Source: DATDIC01 sp963777625 (GTDB lineage: Bacteria > Pseudomonadota > Alphaproteobacteria > Acetobacterales > Acetobacteraceae). Taken from it: 64,000 nt of DNA. Positions within the stretch are counted from its first letter, which is position 1. Each line of letters starts with the position of its first letter. A model generated the notes under the pieces. The model ran no database searches and was not told the DNA's origin. It saw nothing but the letters and a program-made list of their open reading frames with translations. Location: assembly GCA_963777625.1 (NCBI GenBank), contig CAVZRO010000026.1:186001-250000 (forward strand), read 5' to 3'. This document shows, one piece after another, positions 34,880 through 46,810 of the stretch. The position numbers and the translations under genes were made by a program.

Positions 34880-34929
34880 CCTCTCCCGCGTGCGGGAGAG
34901 GTCGGCGCGCGTCGCGCGCCGGGTGAGGG
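34880..34929 (+). repeat. Two-hairpin palindromic repeat, copy 4
   Basis: Hairpin CCTCTCCCGC/GCGGGAGAGG (34880-34889, 34892-34901), hairpin GGCGCGC/GCGCGCC (34904-34910, 34914-34920) and tail GGGTGAGGG. It ends five bases before the clpA stop codon, so clpA transcripts read into it. Confidence 0.85.
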
Positions 34930-34933
34930 TGCC

Positions 34934-37282
<2,349 letters not shown>

Positions 37283-37391
37283 TCCGGCGCTCCTAACGCG
37301 CTGATAGCCGATCAGACCTCAAAGGTGGTGGCTCCGGCGAAACAAGGAAGGCCGCTCACAATCACAGCCTTGCCTGGTGTCGGCTCAACCA

Positions 37392-37721
37392 TCATTCCTT
37401 TTCGATCGTACATTGCAACGGGTGCTGATTCTGGCGGGCCAGGTCCATCACCTGGGTGACTTTGGTCTCGGCAACCTCATATGTATAGACGCCGCAGACG
37501 CCAACTCCGCGGCGATGGACGTGCAGCATGATGCGCGTCGCCTCCTCGCGGTTCTTCTGGAAAAACCGTTCCAGCACGTGAACGACGAACTCCATCGGGG
37601 TGTAGTCGTCATTCAGCATCAGCACCTTGTACATGGCCGGCTTACGCGTCTTCGGACGCGTTCTGACCACCACGCCGGTGCTCGGTCCGTCGGTACCCCC
37701 GCGCCTGTCGTTGTCGCTCAT
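37392..37721 (-). CDS. clpS: ClpS adaptor for N-end-rule degradation
   Basis: The 109-residue product carries the ClpS core KPAMYKVLMLNDDYTPMEFV, the ligand-binding NDDYTPMEFV, VLERFFQK, then HRRGVGVCGVYTYEVAETKV. It delivers proteins with destabilising N-terminal residues to ClpA. The start at MSDNDRRGG avoids an unlikely upstream extension. The gene lies about 110 bases before clpA and is transcribed the same way. Confidence 0.96.
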   Translation of the reverse strand: MSDNDRRGGTDGPSTGVVVRTRPKTRKPAMYKVLMLNDDYTPMEFVVHVLERFFQKNREEATRIMLHVHRRGVGVCGVYTYEVAETKVTQVMDLARQNQHPLQCTIEKE

Positions 37722-37875
37722 GTGTGCCGTTCGCTTCCGCGCTGCCCGTCCCGTCGGGCTCGTCTCCAGGCGGGGAGCATATCGGAACCCGCAGGGGGGA
37801 TAAAAGACCTGTCCAGCGGCAAGATTACGTCGGGGGTCGCCGGACGGCTCCGGGCGGGATGGACAACCAGGACGC

Positions 37876-37910
37876 AAAAAGGCCCGGGCGGGGAGGAACG
37901 CCCGGGCCTT
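37876..37910 (-). terminator. Rho-independent terminator of the phasin gene
   Basis: A 12-base perfect stem AAGGCCCGGGCG/CGCCCGGGCCTT (37879-37890, 37899-37910) with an 8-base loop is followed on the minus strand by a run of five T. It lies after the phasin stop codon and before clpS. Confidence 0.9.
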
Positions 37911-37954
37911 CTGAGCGGCCAGGCGAGTCGCCCGGCCGGAAACGCGAAGTGCGG

Positions 37955-38536
37955 TCAGACCGTCTTCGCGAACTTCTCAACTGCCAGGCTCACCCGTGCG
38001 GTGAGCGGCGCGAGGGTCTGCTCGGTCAACTTGAACGACGCATCGGTCAGGCGGCCCGACTCGGAGATCACCTTCTCCACCGTCGAGCGGGCGTAGTTCG
38101 CCTGCAGATCGAATGCATCCTTGACCGAGCGAACGGATGTCAGCGCCTTGAACGCGGAGACCGATTCCTCGAGCGAGGCCTGGGCGCTGGCGGCCACCTG
38201 CTTGCTCAGGTCCTGCACGCCGGCAGCCCAGACCTGGCCAGACTTCATCATTGCCTCCAGGTTGCCCTGGCTGAACGCTACGAACTCTTCCGCGGTCTTC
38301 ATCGCCTTGTCCATTCCTTCCTTTACGCGCGCCTGGGTCTTCTCGATCCCGGCCGCCGCCTGTGTCATGCCGTCCTTCAGCATCGTGACCGTCTGCTCAC
38401 TGCCCCGGTTGAATGCCTGGGTGGTGGACTGAGCCGCTTGCTGATGCGCGGACGCCGCCCCGTAGGTGGCCTCCGTCGCCGCGGATACGGTATCTTGCAC
38501 CGCGCCCGCCATTTCCTCTGCCTTCGTTTTCGCCAT
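37955..38536 (-). CDS. Phasin family protein
   Basis: The 193-residue product is almost wholly helical and Ala-rich, with the phasin-2 pattern: FVAFSQGNLEAMMKSGQVWA, then SAQASLEESVSAFKALTSVR and VKDAFDLQANYARSTVEKVI. Phasins coat polyhydroxyalkanoate granules. A strong AAAGGAGAC ribosome site precedes the ATG at 38536, and a strong terminator follows, fitting high expression as a single gene. Confidence 0.93.
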   Translation of the reverse strand: MAKTKAEEMAGAVQDTVSAATEATYGAASAHQQAAQSTTQAFNRGSEQTVTMLKDGMTQAAAGIEKTQARVKEGMDKAMKTAEEFVAFSQGNLEAMMKSGQVWAAGVQDLSKQVAASAQASLEESVSAFKALTSVRSVKDAFDLQANYARSTVEKVISESGRLTDASFKLTEQTLAPLTARVSLAVEKFAKTV

Positions 38537-38835
38537 CGTTTGTCTCCTTTCTTGGTCGTCCGGGCGATGCGAATGAGGAATACGCAGGTCGTCCGAGTGC
38601 CGAACCGGTCTATGCTGCACCGCAGCATGCACGGTAGTTAGGCGGGCTCGCCTGCACGCGCAAGGAGAAATTTGTGCGGTGCACAATAAGTGACGGCGAC
38701 GAAAAGGCTCATCTGACGCTTGCAGAATCGGCGGTTAAGCCGCTCAATTGGCTCCTTAATCGAGGCTATTTCGCACTGGACAGGACCGACGGGGCCCGCA
38801 TAGGATGGCCGAACGAAGCAGGAGAACGAATTAAA

Positions 38836-40077
38836 ATGGCAGTTGGGCGACGCCATAACGGTGGATTGTTGCGTTCGCTTCCTGCGGCGATCGTTGTCCT
38901 GATTGCGGGAATAACGGCCGCTGCCGCGCGCCCGCCGGCGGTTCCAGACCCGGCAAACGATCGGTATGCGGCCATTGTGCTCGAAGCGGCGACCGGGAAG
39001 GTGCTGTCGGAAGACAGCGCCGATGCCCCGCGGCATCCCGCCAGCCTGGCCAAGCTGATGACGCTCTATATGGCGTTCGAGGCGCTGCGCGACCGCCGGA
39101 TTTCGCTAGATGAACAAGTCCCGGTTTCGCCGCACGCCGCTTCGATGGAGCCGACGAAGCTCGGGCTGGTCCCGGGAACGCCGTTCACCGTGGAGCAGGC
39201 AATCCTGGGGATGGTGACCCTATCGGCCAACGACGCGGCGGCGGCGTTGGGCGAGCTGCTGGGCGGCAGCGAGGACCGGTTCGCACAGATGATGACCGTG
39301 CGGGCTCGCGCGCTCGGCATGAGCGGTACAACCTTCGCCAACGCGTCCGGGCTGCCGGCGCCCGACCAATGGACGACCGCGCGCGACCTGGCCGTGCTGG
39401 CCCGGCGGCTGATCACCGATTTCCCCGACGATTACCATTATTTCAGCACGCCGAGTTTCGTGTTCCGCGGCCGGACCATCCTGAACCACGATACGGAGAT
39501 GAAGGCCTATCCGGGGGCGGACGGGATGAAGACCGGGTACACGATCGCATCCGGGCACAATCTGGTGACGAGCGCGGCGCGGAATGGGTTCCGGCTGATC
39601 GGGGTGGTACTGGGCGCCCCGTCCAATGGGAGCCGCGACATCAGGATGACGGCCCTGCTGAATGAGGGATATCAGGATTTGGGGGTTCCGACCGGTCGCA
39701 GCGTGGTCGTGGCTGGAGGCTTTTCCAGCTTGATTCCAGCCGCTCACGCGGAGGAATTGCCGCGTGCATCAAGCCGTCCGCCACACGTGCGAGAGGTTAT
39801 CCATCTTCCGGCGGAGAGTTCCGCCTGGGCGATCCAGGTCGGACTCTATCATACGCAGCAGGAGGCCCGCCTTGCCGCAGTCAAGGCTCGACACGCGACC
39901 GACGGTGGGGATACACGCATTTCGCCGGCAGCACTGCACGGGCGCGCCACCTGGCGCGCGCAGGTCATCGGGCTGACCGCGCCCGAAGCGCGCGAAGCAT
40001 GCGTCACCTTGTCCCGCCACGGCAGTCCCTGCGCGGTCATTCGGCTGGCCGCCGAGCGGACGCTGGCGCGGAGTTGA
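38836..40077 (+). CDS. D-alanyl-D-alanine carboxypeptidase with SPOR domain
   Basis: The 413-residue product has a signal peptide (LPAAIVVLIAGITAAAA) and the three penicillin-binding motifs of the S11 family: SLAK with Ser70 and Lys73 (HPASLAKLMT), SAN in MVTLSANDAA, and KTG in DGMKTGYTIA. The last ~75 residues form a SPOR-like domain (SSAWAIQVGLYHTQQEARLA) that binds denuded glycan at the septum. It trims pentapeptides in the periplasm. The ATG at 38836 is preceded by GGAG and is preferred over the longer upstream frame. Confidence 0.93.
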   Translation: MAVGRRHNGGLLRSLPAAIVVLIAGITAAAARPPAVPDPANDRYAAIVLEAATGKVLSEDSADAPRHPASLAKLMTLYMAFEALRDRRISLDEQVPVSPHAASMEPTKLGLVPGTPFTVEQAILGMVTLSANDAAAALGELLGGSEDRFAQMMTVRARALGMSGTTFANASGLPAPDQWTTARDLAVLARRLITDFPDDYHYFSTPSFVFRGRTILNHDTEMKAYPGADGMKTGYTIASGHNLVTSAARNGFRLIGVVLGAPSNGSRDIRMTALLNEGYQDLGVPTGRSVVVAGGFSSLIPAAHAEELPRASSRPPHVREVIHLPAESSAWAIQVGLYHTQQEARLAAVKARHATDGGDTRISPAALHGRATWRAQVIGLTAPEAREACVTLSRHGSPCAVIRLAAERTLARS

Positions 40078-40422
40078 CGTCTGCCGGCCAGAGCCGGCCA
40101 ACCGTTCCACGGAAATGATCGGGTTCGGCGATGCGGTCATGTAGGTTGCATATGCAACCAACTGCCCGATCTCGCCGGCGCGACCTGCTGCCGCTCGATA
40201 GAGTTTCCGCTTCGCCGCGGGATCCACTGGCGCGATGGCAGGGACGGCGGAAAGGCGGCAGAGTGCGAAACGCCAGCTCGGGGTTCGCTTGCGGCATCGC
40301 CGGGGAAGGGCACGAATGGGCAACCGTCAGCCATCGGCTTCATGCGGCGCACGTCCCGGCACCCCAGCTTGACCAGACTGCGGTCGCAGATTAGTGATAG
40401 CGATACCACGCCAGGGCCAAGT
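40078..40422. other. Gene-free stretch between D,D-carboxypeptidase and LacI genes
   Basis: About 345 bases with no supported gene, RNA or strong hairpin between the two convergent genes. Nothing recognisable is seen. Confidence 0.45.
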
Positions 40423-41436
40423 TTAGGAGGAGGCGCGCTCGACGATGCGAAACGGCACCAGCATCCGATGTGCCTCCGCCGCGCCGCGCAGCCGGTCCAG
40501 CACGAATGTAGCGGCATGCCGGCCAATGCGTGCCCCCTCCACGCTGACCGTCGTGAACGGCGGATCGCTGGCGGCACTCAACTCGAAATCACCGAACCCA
40601 CATACCGACAGCCGCTCCGGCACCGGCACACCGTTTGCCCGTGCCTCTACCATTGCGCCGAACGCGACCAGGTCCGAACTGCAGAACAACGCCAGCCGTT
40701 CTGCCCGCGGACCCGTCAGTGTCGGCAGCAACGCCTGCAGCGCGCCACGCCCGGCGCTGATCGTGCTGGGTGCGGGGATCACGCTCTCTGCGATCACGGT
40801 GCCGCCACCGCACCGCGCGGCGGCCGCGAACGCTGTTCCTCGGGTCCGTGCACGGGCATCGCTGGCTGCAAACGCCGCGAACCGCACGTGACCCTTGGCC
40901 AGGAAATAGGCGGCCACCTCTTCGCCCACGGCGGCGTGGCTGACGCCCACCAGCATATCGATCGGCTGGCGCGCAACGTCGAAGATTTCCACGATGGGAA
41001 TGGCGGCGTCCACCAGCATCTGGCGCGTCGGCGCGTCGTGCGTCGCTCCGGTCAGCAGCAGCGCGTCCGGCCGGCGGCCCAGCACGGTGCGCACCAGCGC
41101 CGCCTCGTTCACATCGCCATAGCCGGACAGGCACAGCATCACCTCGTAGCCCTGCGCACGCAGCGCATCAGTGAAGTTCTGGACCAGCTCAGCGAACATT
41201 GGGTGCGCCATCGTGGGGACGATCGCTGCCACCATCCGTGTCCGGCGCGACGACAACCCGCCGGCAACCATGTTGGGAACGTAGCCCAACCGCTCAATCG
41301 CGGCGTGCACCCGCTGCGCCGTTGCTGCCGAGACGCGCTCGGGCGCGTTCAATACACGCGAAACGGTCATCGGCGCCACATTGGCAGCGACGGCGACATC
41401 ACTCAGCTTCACTGCCGAACGCGCTTGCGGCTTCAT
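40423..41436 (-). CDS. LacI-family transcriptional regulator
   Basis: The 337-residue product has the LacI helix-turn-helix SDVAVAANVAPMTVSRVLN, the hinge helix region YVPNMVAGGLSSRRT and a periplasmic-binding-like effector domain (VAAIVPTMAHPMFAELVQNF to PPFTTVSVEGARIGRHAA). The arrangement is of the GntR subgroup of LacI that responds to sugar acids. It is divergent from the ABC importer operon and probably represses it; a candidate operator ATGACGTCAT lies between. Start at MKPQARSAVKLSDV. Confidence 0.92.
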   Translation of the reverse strand: MKPQARSAVKLSDVAVAANVAPMTVSRVLNAPERVSAATAQRVHAAIERLGYVPNMVAGGLSSRRTRMVAAIVPTMAHPMFAELVQNFTDALRAQGYEVMLCLSGYGDVNEAALVRTVLGRRPDALLLTGATHDAPTRQMLVDAAIPIVEIFDVARQPIDMLVGVSHAAVGEEVAAYFLAKGHVRFAAFAASDARARTRGTAFAAAARCGGGTVIAESVIPAPSTISAGRGALQALLPTLTGPRAERLALFCSSDLVAFGAMVEARANGVPVPERLSVCGFGDFELSAASDPPFTTVSVEGARIGRHAATFVLDRLRGAAEAHRMLVPFRIVERASS

Positions 41437-41482
41437 CGGCTTGCGCGACTGGGGCGACACAATCGTTACCTCCGATCCGGTG

Positions 41483-41492
41483 ATGACGTCAT
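41483..41492. promoter_or_regulatory. Candidate LacI operator ATGACGTCAT
   Basis: A perfect 10-base palindrome with central CG, as LacI-family operators have, lies between the divergent regulator and importer genes, about 80 bases before the importer start. Confidence 0.5.
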
Positions 41493-41570
41493 ACCTGTAG
41501 CCTATATTGTGTCCGGAATTCAGCTCTATGTTACATTGGATAGCAACGCCAACAAGGGAGGATCTCAACC

Positions 41571-42769
41571 ATGACCGACCTCGCCACGACAAGGCGAGCC
41601 GTGCTCGGCGGCATCGCCGGTACAGCCGCACTCGGGGTTGCCAGCGCGCGTGTGGGTGCCGCTACGCCGCCCCCGCTGCCCGCGTCCCCGGTGACGCTCA
41701 ACGTGATCGACGTCGCCGGTCAGCTTCAGTTGACGCAGGGGGCGATCCAGAACTTCGTTCGTGACAATCCGAAACTGATCTCGAAGGTTAACTTCTCGCA
41801 GGCGCCGGCGCCGGAGCTGCCGGGCAAGATCAAGGCGCAGCAGGCTGCCGGTAGTGTTGATATCGACCTGGTAATGACTGGAACCGACGGACTGGCGGCT
41901 GGCATCGACGGGAATCTGTGGATTCCGCTGGTGACCGATTACGCCGCGCAACTGCCGGACCTGAAGTCGATCTATTTGCCCGGCGCGCTGAAGATGCAGG
42001 GCCTCGCACAGGACCAGGGAGTATGCGTGGTGTTCTGCCCGGCCGGGCCGATCATCGAATACATGCCTGATGCAGTGAAGACGCCACCAAAGACCGCGCA
42101 GGAACTGCTCGACTGGGCGAAGGCGCATCCGAAGCGCTTCATCTATGCGCGTCCAGCAAATTCCGGCCCGGGCCGCACGTTTCTGCAGGGGCTGCCTTAT
42201 ATCCTGAAGGACAAGGACCCGATGGATCCGAAGGACGGCTGGGACAAGACCTGGAGTTATCTCATCGAGCTGGGCAAGTACATCGAATACTATCCGACCG
42301 GCACTGGCGTAGTGATGAAGGAATTGGCCGACGGGACGCGCAGCATGATCGCCTCGCATGTCGGCTGGGACCTTAATCCGCGCATTCTGGGCGTGGTCCC
42401 GAAAGAGGCGGAGGTCGGCACGCTTGAAGGTTTCCATTGGGTGACCGACGCCCAGGTACCTGGGTCATCCCGAAGGGCGTGGCGCCCAGCCATCTCGCGG
42501 TTCTGCTGGAGATGACGAAATACATGCTGAGCAAGCCGGCACAGGCGATGACCTACGACAAGGGGTATTTCTATCCTGGCCCGGCGGTGAAGGACGTGCC
42601 GCTGTCGATGGCACCCGCGGAAAGTCAGAAGCTGATCGCCGAGTTCACTCGTCCCTTCTATACCAAGCTGTTCGAGGAGGTGCCGTCGGAGGTGCCGTTG
42701 CCGGCAGACAAGCTGGTGTACGCGTTCCAGCGCTGGGACCAGCAGGTCGGCTCGCGTCCCGGTAAATAA
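41571..42769 (+). CDS. ABC transporter periplasmic binding protein, frameshifted
   Basis: The first part (to ~42455) has a twin-arginine-type signal (TTRRAVLGGIAGTAALGVAS) and an extracellular-binding-protein fold (FSQAPAPELPGKIKAQQAAG). Near 42457-42463 the frame shifts, and the rest (WVIPKGVAPSHLAVLLEMTK to QQVGSRPGK) continues in another frame to 42769. Restoring one T in CCTGG gives QVPWVIPKG and a 399-residue protein. A GGGAGG ribosome site precedes the ATG. First gene of a LacI-controlled importer operon of the polyamine/iron/putrescine binding class; ligand unknown. Confidence 0.82.
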
Positions 42770-42775
42770 TTGCGC

Positions 42776-43844
42776 ATGCCGTCCCGCGTCGCGCGATTTT
42801 CGTGAGCTCCGGCTGGAAGGCGTCAGCCGCGACTTCGATCAGCGGCATGCATTGCGCGATGTTACTCTGACGGTCGCGCGGGGCGAGTTCGTCGCCCTGC
42901 TCGGCCCGTCAGGGTGCGGCAAGTCCACTGCGCTGAACTGCATCGCCGGGCTGTTGCAACTGAGCCGTGGCACGATCTGGCTGGATGCCACCCGCGTCGA
43001 CCAGTTGGGGCCGGAGGAACGCGGCTTCGGCATGGTGTTTCAGAACTATGCGTTGTTTCCGCACATGACAGTGCGGCGCAATATCGGCTTCGGCCTGACG
43101 ACGCAACATCAGCCGAAGGCCGAGATCGCGCGCAAGGTTGACGAGGTGCTGGGGATCGTCAGGCTTGAGCAGCATCCCCACCAACTCCCTGGCCAACTGT
43201 CCGGCGGGCAGCAGCAGCGTGTTGCGATTGCCCGCGCCATCGTCGTCGGGCCGCCCGTGATGCTGATGGACGAACCGCTGTCCAACCTGGATGCCAAGCT
43301 GCGCATCGAAATGCGCGCCGAGATCCGGCGTATTCACGGCATGCTGGGCTGTTCGACCATTTATGTGACGCATGACCAGGAAGAGGCGCTGTCGCTCGCC
43401 GACCGCATCATGGTGCTGATTGACGGGCAGATGCGGCAGCTCGGCACACCAGAGGAGCTCTATGCCCGCCCGGCTACAGCGGACGTCGCCGAGTTCATGG
43501 GCTATCGCAACCTGCTCGCGTCAACCGCCACCCCGGCCGATTCCGGTGTCCTGGTCAGCATCGCCGGCGCCAAGCTGCACGGCACGCTGCAGGGCACGAC
43601 GCCGCTCCAACAGAGCGTCATGATCGCCATCCGGCCGGAAGACCTGGTGCCCACGCCGGACGGTCCGATCGCCGCCGTCGTCGAGATCGCCGAATATCAC
43701 GGCCGCGACTTCTATGCCGTGTTGCGCGGCGTCGACGGCAGCATGCTGTATTGCCGCTCGCCGGTACGGGTCAGCACGGGCGATGCGCTGCGCCTGGATG
43801 CACGGCCCGACCGCGTGCTGGTTTACCCCACGCCGACGCCGTAA
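42776..43844 (+). CDS. ABC transporter ATP-binding protein (PotA/UgpC-like), frameshifted near its start
   Basis: The nucleotide-binding domain is complete: Walker A GPSGCGKST, signature LSGGQQQRVAIARAI, Walker B VMLMDEPLSNLDAKL, H-loop THDQEEALSL, and a C-terminal TOBE-like domain. The first ~24 codons before LRDVTLTVARG are in frame (LRLEGVSRDFDQRHA) but have no start codon; an ATG at 42776 is in another frame, and deleting one T of TTTT at 42797-42800 joins MPSRVARF to RELRLEGVS, giving 355 residues. It energises import with the two permeases behind it. Confidence 0.88.
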
Positions 43845-43848
43845 CGCG

Positions 43849-44817
43849 ATGCGAGCCAGCCGTTCGCGTCCCGCAGTAGCGGTTTCCGGGTCGCATCCGG
43901 GGATTGACCCGGCCATCGTTGCGCCCGCGCCGGGCATGGGCAGTACCCTTTCCCTCCGCGGCCGGCTGAAGGAACGCGGGCTGGATGGCGTGACGCTGCT
44001 GGTGATCCCCGGCGTGCTGTTCGTGCTGGCATTGTTCGTCTATCCGTTTCTGTACGGCCTGTTCCTGTCTTTCACGCCGAAAAAGGGTGGGGCGCTGGCC
44101 AACTACATCACCTTTTTCTCCGAGCCGTTTCTGTACAACACGATCTGGACGACGCTGGTGATCGCTGTCCCGGTCACGATCCTGAATGTCGTGTTGTCGA
44201 TCCCGGTGGCGCTGCGCGTGCGGCTGATGAAGCGCCAGCGACTGTTGACGACCATTCTGGTTATCCCGATCACGCTGGGCACCGTGCTGGTCGCCGACGG
44301 TCTGCTGACTTATCTCGGCCCGCGTGGCTGGCTGAACCGTACCCTGTTGGAGTTCGGCCTGACCGACAGCCCGCTGCGTCTCGTTCACAACTACTGGGGC
44401 GTGGTGCTGTCGCTGGTGATCAGCGGGTTCCCCTTCACTTTCCTGCTGACGCTGTCGTACGTGACCGGCATCGATCAGTCGCTGGAACATGCCGGCGCCA
44501 TGCTCGGGGCGCGAGCCCGCACTCGGTTCACCCGCATCCTGTTGCCGCTGCTGCTGCCGGGCCTCACGATCACGCTCGCGCTGGCGTTCGTGCAGGCGTT
44601 TTCCGTGTTCCCCTCGGCGATCTTGCTGGGCCAGCCGTCCGGGCCCACACGGGTGATCTCGATCGCCGCTTACACCGCCGCCTTCGAGCAGTTCGATTAT
44701 TCGCTGGCCTCGGCGATCGCGATGATCATGGCCGGCGTGCAGGTGTTGATCGTGGTGGCATTGCTGGGGCTGCGCGGCCTGCTGTTCCGCGGCCCCGCCA
44801 GCAGCGGCAAGGGCTGA
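43849..44817 (+). CDS. ABC transporter permease, PotB-like
   Basis: The 322-residue product has a hydrophilic N-terminus of about 45 residues and six membrane segments (VTLLVIPGVLFVLALFVYPF is the first). The cytoplasmic EAA-type loop appears as EHAGAMLGARARTRFTRILL. It starts five bases after the ATPase stop codon. The second permease follows after six bases, so the pair forms a heterodimeric channel. Confidence 0.92.
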   Translation: MRASRSRPAVAVSGSHPGIDPAIVAPAPGMGSTLSLRGRLKERGLDGVTLLVIPGVLFVLALFVYPFLYGLFLSFTPKKGGALANYITFFSEPFLYNTIWTTLVIAVPVTILNVVLSIPVALRVRLMKRQRLLTTILVIPITLGTVLVADGLLTYLGPRGWLNRTLLEFGLTDSPLRLVHNYWGVVLSLVISGFPFTFLLTLSYVTGIDQSLEHAGAMLGARARTRFTRILLPLLLPGLTITLALAFVQAFSVFPSAILLGQPSGPTRVISIAAYTAAFEQFDYSLASAIAMIMAGVQVLIVVALLGLRGLLFRGPASSGKG

Positions 44818-44822
44818 CCCGG

Positions 44823-45647
44823 ATGCGACGCCGTCCCGGCGAGCAACTCTGGGCCTTCGCCGTCTGGGCGGTGGTGGTGTTCTTCATCATCAACCTGCTG
44901 GCGATGATCGGCAGCGTGGTGGTGAACTCGTTCGGCACCCACTGGTTCAACACCTGGCTGCCCGCGGGCTTCACTCCCCAATGGTATGCGCTGGCGTGGA
45001 ATGAGTTCGCACTGCCGTCCATTCTGCTGGTCACGCTGGAGGTGGTCGGTGCCGTTGTGGTGCTGTCGGGCGTGCTTGGGGTACCGACCGCCTACGCCAT
45101 GGCGCGACGCAATTTCCCCGGCCGACGCCTGGTGATGCTGCTGTTCCTGCTGCCGCTGATGGTGCCACCGATCACCTATGGCATTCCGCTGGCGACGGTG
45201 CTGTATCAAGCCCATCTGGCCGGCGCGATCTGGGGCGTGATCCTTGCCAACCTCGTCCCCACCGTGCCGTTCGTGGTCCTGATCATGATCCCGTTCGTGG
45301 AGCAGATCGATCCGCGCATCGAAGCCGCCGCCCGTGTGTTTGGTGCCGGCCTCGGCCGGATGTTCTTCCAGGTGCTGGTGCCGCTGCTGACCCCGGGCAT
45401 TCTCGCGGCGCTGATCCTGGTGCTGGTCCGCACCATCGCGATGTTCGAGCTGACGTTCCTGACCGCCGGCCCGAACAGCCAGACGCTGGTTGTCGCGCTC
45501 TATTATGCCGTGTTCGCTGCGGGGGTGCGTCCTCCCCAATCGATCGACGCGATGGCGGTGGTTTATATGATTACCACTCTGGTCTGGCTGCTGATTGCAC
45601 TGCGCTTCGTCAACCCGACGCAGATCGTCGCCCGCGCGAAGCGTTGA
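44823..45647 (+). CDS. ABC transporter permease, PotC-like
   Basis: The 274-residue product has six membrane segments (AVWAVVVFFIINLLAMIGSV first; LLFLLPLMVPPITYGIPLA in the middle) and the EAA-type loop EAAARVFGAGLGRMFFQVLV. It is the last gene of the importer operon of binding protein, ATPase and two permeases. The substrate class of this layout includes polyamines, opines and related cations. Confidence 0.92.
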   Translation: MRRRPGEQLWAFAVWAVVVFFIINLLAMIGSVVVNSFGTHWFNTWLPAGFTPQWYALAWNEFALPSILLVTLEVVGAVVVLSGVLGVPTAYAMARRNFPGRRLVMLLFLLPLMVPPITYGIPLATVLYQAHLAGAIWGVILANLVPTVPFVVLIMIPFVEQIDPRIEAAARVFGAGLGRMFFQVLVPLLTPGILAALILVLVRTIAMFELTFLTAGPNSQTLVVALYYAVFAAGVRPPQSIDAMAVVYMITTLVWLLIALRFVNPTQIVARAKR

Positions 45648-45744
45648 GCCGGGTCGCTCGGTGATGCCCGCGGACACCGGGACATGTCAGTTGCAAATCC
45701 ACCCTTCCCCGGTCGTATCGCTTTGCTGCGCATTCGGGCGGAGT

Positions 45745-45888
45745 GGCGGCGCCGAGCGGCAGGTTCAGAAGGGCGGCCAGAGCGTCGGCCAGTCCACGCT
45801 CGCTGACCAGGCTGGGCTGAATCAGCCCTCTATCGAGCCGCTGCCCGCTTTCCACGGCGACGTTGCGGGCGCGATCGAGCGTTTTGGA
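45745..45888 (-). pseudogene. Fragment of a type II secretion ATPase (GspE) N-domain
   Basis: The minus frame reads SKTLDRARNVAVESGQRLDR, GLIQPSLVSERGLADALAAL, then LNLPLGAATPPE. This matches the N-terminal domain of GspE/PilB ATPases (DxAxxxAxxSGxRL--LI-LGLVSExxLAxALA). Only about 50 residues remain, and the rest of the protein is missing. It lies on the strand opposite to a prepilin peptidase gene, suggesting a lost type II secretion locus. Other parts of 45648-46069 show nothing clear. Confidence 0.45.
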
Positions 45889-46069
45889 GTCGCAATGCCC
45901 ACGCGAGACCGGCAACGCGCCGAGCTGGTCATGCTCTCCGTCCGGGTGTCGGTCTTGACCGTATGCGGCACCTGCGCCATGTGCATCGGTGCCGTCCGAC
46001 GCGCCGATCCGCTGCGATGCCGGAGCAAGCCGAACCCGCCATGACACGCGACGCGGCAGTGCAGAACTG

Positions 46070-46810
46070 ATGAAATTGCTGCCGGTGATTGTTGCGCCGT
46101 TCATCGGCAGCTTCCTTGGGGTGCTGATCCGCCGGCTACCGGCCGGGCAGCCGGTCGTGCTGGCGCGCTCTTTCTGTGCGTCCTGCGGCGCCAATCTTGC
46201 GGCATGTGATCTTGTACCCGTGGTGAGTTTCCTTGTGCTGCGCGGGCGTTGCCGGCGTTGCCGGGCACCGATCGGGGTATTTCACCTTGTGATCGAACTG
46301 GCCGCCGTGGCGGTTGCGTTATGGGTGGTGCTGACGCAGACGGAGCCCGGATGGATCTGGGCGAGCTGCGTGCTGGGCTGGACTTTGCTTGCGCTGGCCT
46401 GGATCGACGCCGAGCACATGTTCCTGCCGGACATGCTGACTCTGCCGCTGGTGCTGGCGGGGTTGGGCGCCTGTGTGCTGCTGGACCGGTGGAGCGTCGT
46501 CGATCATGCACTGGGCGCGGCGTTGGGCTACCTCGCGTTTCGTGCGATTGCGGCATTCTATCAGGCTTGGCGAGGCCGCACGGGGCTGGGCGGCGGCGAT
46601 GCCAAGTTGCTGGCGGCCGCGGGTGCGTGGCTGGGATGGCAGGCGCTGCCCTGGGTGGTGCTGGAGGCGAGCCTGGCCGGCATCGCCGCGGCTTTGACTG
46701 CGCGCGTGCTGGGGCGGCATATCAGCCGGGCCACGGCGCTGCCGTTCGGGCCTTTTCTTGCGATTGCGATATGGCTGGTGTGGCTGTATGGCGTGCCGCT
46801 TCCACAGTAA
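46070..46810 (+). CDS. Prepilin peptidase / N-methyltransferase (GspO/PilD family)
   Basis: The 246-residue product has the paired zinc cysteines CxxC...CxxC at 36/39 and 61/64 (CASCG, CRRC), a membrane core of six or so segments, and the two active-site aspartates in LAWIDAEHMFLPD (Asp113) and GLGGGDAKLLAAAG (Asp177). It cleaves and methylates type IV prepilins or pseudopilins. It starts with ATG overlapping a TGA (TGATG). No pilin genes are present in the window. Confidence 0.92.
   Translation: MKLLPVIVAPFIGSFLGVLIRRLPAGQPVVLARSFCASCGANLAACDLVPVVSFLVLRGRCRRCRAPIGVFHLVIELAAVAVALWVVLTQTEPGWIWASCVLGWTLLALAWIDAEHMFLPDMLTLPLVLAGLGACVLLDRWSVVDHALGAALGYLAFRAIAAFYQAWRGRTGLGGGDAKLLAAAGAWLGWQALPWVVLEASLAGIAAALTARVLGRHISRATALPFGPFLAIAIWLVWLYGVPLPQ

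Noticed and set aside
45664..46044. Plus-strand frame upstream of prepilin peptidase
   Set aside because: The product shows no family likeness and the opposite strand holds the GspE-like fragment.
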